A stretch of DNA of 64,000 bases from Paenibacillus sp. G2S3 (GTDB lineage: Bacteria > Bacillota > Bacilli > Paenibacillales > Paenibacillaceae). The stretch is from positions 4,898,001-4,962,000 of the forward strand of contig NZ_CP126095.1 in NCBI RefSeq assembly GCF_030123105.1, written 5' to 3'. How positions within the stretch are numbered: the stretch's first letter is position 1; the number at the start of each line of letters is the position of its first letter. This document shows positions 62,934-64,000 of the stretch, piece after piece. A program made the translations under genes and the position numbers. The notes beneath the pieces were generated by a model. The model was given only the letters and a program-made list of their open reading frames with translations. It made no database searches and had not been told where the DNA came from.

Positions 62934-63005
62934 GCGGCATCTGAGTCCGATAGCGGCGGCTGAGTCCGATAGCGGCATCTGAGTCTGATAGCGGCGACTA
63001 AGTTA
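62934..63005. repeat. Short 18-19 bp satellite next to the 202-bp repeats
   Basis: About four further copies of the unit AGCGGCATCTGAGTCCGAT follow the tandem array directly (from 62934, 62952, 62971, 62990), with GGCATC changing to GGCGGC or GGCGAC. The unit is the end of the 202-bp repeat, so it spread from the array by slippage or unequal exchange. Confidence 0.8.
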
Positions 63006-63091
63006 GTATCTTGCTGGCGCACCCATTCAGCCGCCATCTCCCGCTGGGACTCACCCTATTCGTGAGCAACTTCGGACGCGCAACGAAAACT

Positions 63092-63145
63092 CAAAAAAAG
63101 GGAGGGTATCCCAAAGCCAATGGCTTGTGGGACTACCTCCCTCTT
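63092..63145. terminator. Bidirectional terminator by the alpha-galactosidase gene
   Basis: GGGAGG-GTA-TCCCA-AAGCCA and TGGCTT-TGGGA-CTACCTCCC arms with A-run and T-run on the two sides. Lies just after the stop at 63149 on the minus strand. Confidence 0.8.
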
Positions 63146-63148
63146 TTA

Positions 63149-64000
63149 TTAAACTTCTTTAAGTACAATGAGTAAACTCTTGAAATCGCCCTCAAGCTGT
63201 GGAAGGGAGAGTCCGAAGTGCATCAGCTCATCCCCTCTGTATACTTCACCGTTAAGCTCAAGTTTGTAGTTTTTAGCTGGGTCGAGTCCTTTCAACCGCA
63301 ATCTGCGGAGAGGTGCATTAGGCTCGGCCAGAACTCTGAAATACGTGGCAAAAGCTTCTTTTTTATCATCCGAAACAAACATCCACGCAGTCTGATTCCC
63401 CTCAAATGGACTAAGCAGTCGATAGAAATCACCGAACTGAATCAGCATTCTCAGTTCTTTGTACTCAGAAACCTGCTTGCGGATATCTTCGCGTTCAGCT
63501 TCAGTGAGCTTGGTCATATCTAGTTCGTAGCCGAAGCTACCAGACATCGCGACATGACCACGTGTTTCCAAAGGCGTGATACGGTGCACCTGATGGTTAG
63601 GAACAGCCGATACGTGAGCACACATAGAACTTGAAGGATACACAATACTTGTTCCATATTGAATCTTCAATCTTTCAACGGCATCTGTATCATCGCTAGT
63701 CCAGGTCTGTGGCATATAGTGCAGCATTCCTGGATCAAAGCGTCCACCACCGCCGGAGCAGCTCTCGAATAGAATATGTGGGAATCGGGTGACGATACGT
63801 TCCAGCACATCATACAGCCCAAGAATATAACGGTGAGCCGTTTCGCGTTGACGTTCCGCTGGCAGAAGAGCAGATCCAATCTCCGTCATATTCCGGTTCA
63901 TATCCCATTTCACATAAGTAATCGGAGCCGATGACAGCACGGAGCTAACCGATTCTACAATATAATCACATACATCCTTACGGGATAGATCCAGAACAAG
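63149..64000 (-). CDS. GH36 alpha-galactosidase, N-terminal part outside window
   Basis: C-terminal 283 residues are visible; the frame is open to the window edge. Catalytic nucleophile in ITYVKWDMNRNM and acid/base in TWTSDDTDAVERLKI are both intact, as are the family stretch FESCSGGGGRFDPGMLHYMP and the C-terminal beta domain. It releases terminal alpha-galactose from melibiose, raffinose-type sugars or galactomannan, in the cytoplasm as no membrane part is seen here. It lies convergent with the AraC gene at 61359 across the repeat block. Confidence 0.93.
   Translation of the reverse strand, partial: LVLDLSRKDVCDYIVESVSSVLSSAPITYVKWDMNRNMTEIGSALLPAERQRETAHRYILGLYDVLERIVTRFPHILFESCSGGGGRFDPGMLHYMPQTWTSDDTDAVERLKIQYGTSIVYPSSSMCAHVSAVPNHQVHRITPLETRGHVAMSGSFGYELDMTKLTEAEREDIRKQVSEYKELRMLIQFGDFYRLLSPFEGNQTAWMFVSDDKKEAFATYFRVLAEPNAPLRRLRLKGLDPAKNYKLELNGEVYRGDELMHFGLSLPQLEGDFKSLLIVLKEV

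Overview
The window reads as a chromosome segment of a Bacillota, most likely a Paenibacillus. The signs are strong AGGAGG-type ribosome binding sites with frequent GTG/TTG starts, Bacillus-type cre and LexA/DinR sites, two YesM/YesN-type two-component pairs, sugar ABC importers encoded without their own ATPase, and many AraC regulators next to glycan enzymes. No rRNA, tRNA, transposase, prophage or CRISPR array was recognised. The genus call is inference from gene content.

Layout. 1-3240: fructose PTS operon fruR-fruK-fruA (minus strand, fruA cut by the window edge) with cre-like sites. 3389-7893: an Asn-rich small protein, an AI-2E family membrane protein, uracil-DNA glycosylase, RNase H and a lipoprotein. 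7904-11367: DJ-1/PfpI protein, AlkC-type DNA alkylation repair protein, a nitrilase-like protein and unknowns. 11455-14526: sugar dehydrogenase and epimerase genes with a divergent AraC regulator; a fossil end of a second dehydrogenase lies between them. 14960-24256: a galacto-N-biose/galactosyl-rhamnose phosphorylase (GH112) with its ABC importer and a divergent YesM/YesN pair. 24318-31012: DinB-like protein, WYL regulator, an F420-ligase-like protein, LysR regulator, NmrA-type oxidoreductase and a MetE-like methyltransferase. 31143-38585: ABC-2 exporter, two MFS transporters, an SDR and a LysR regulator. 38732-41669: glycolipid glycosyltransferase with an LtaA-like MFS protein, and a divergent 70-residue peptide that is 46% methionine. 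42185-45181: glutamine-type amino-acid importer. 45431-55153: a seven-gene uronide utilisation operon (importer, YesM/YesN, DUF2264, GH88). 55448-61040: MarR regulator, M16C metalloprotease and a LexA-controlled Y-family polymerase cassette. 61359-64000: AraC regulator, a satellite-like repeat block and the C-terminal part of a GH36 alpha-galactosidase.

The common theme is scavenging of plant or host glycans: importers bring in oligosaccharides, intracellular phosphorylase or hydrolase cuts them, and each cluster carries a local sensor or regulator with a carbon-catabolite site in some. DNA repair (ung, alkC, polY) forms a second theme.

The most unusual items are the Met/Cys peptide at 41457-41669; two inverted copies of an intergenic element with four palindromes at identical 51-62-51 spacing (14664-14851 and 29546-29740); a second two-hairpin intergenic repeat (7095-7190 and 55281-55376); three 202-bp tandem repeats plus a short satellite (62328-63005); the SOS polymerase cassette with two small unknown partners; a stand-alone F420-ligase homologue; and an apparent frameshift at the start of the MFS gene at 33244. 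All coordinates and homology calls were made by eye from the sequence.
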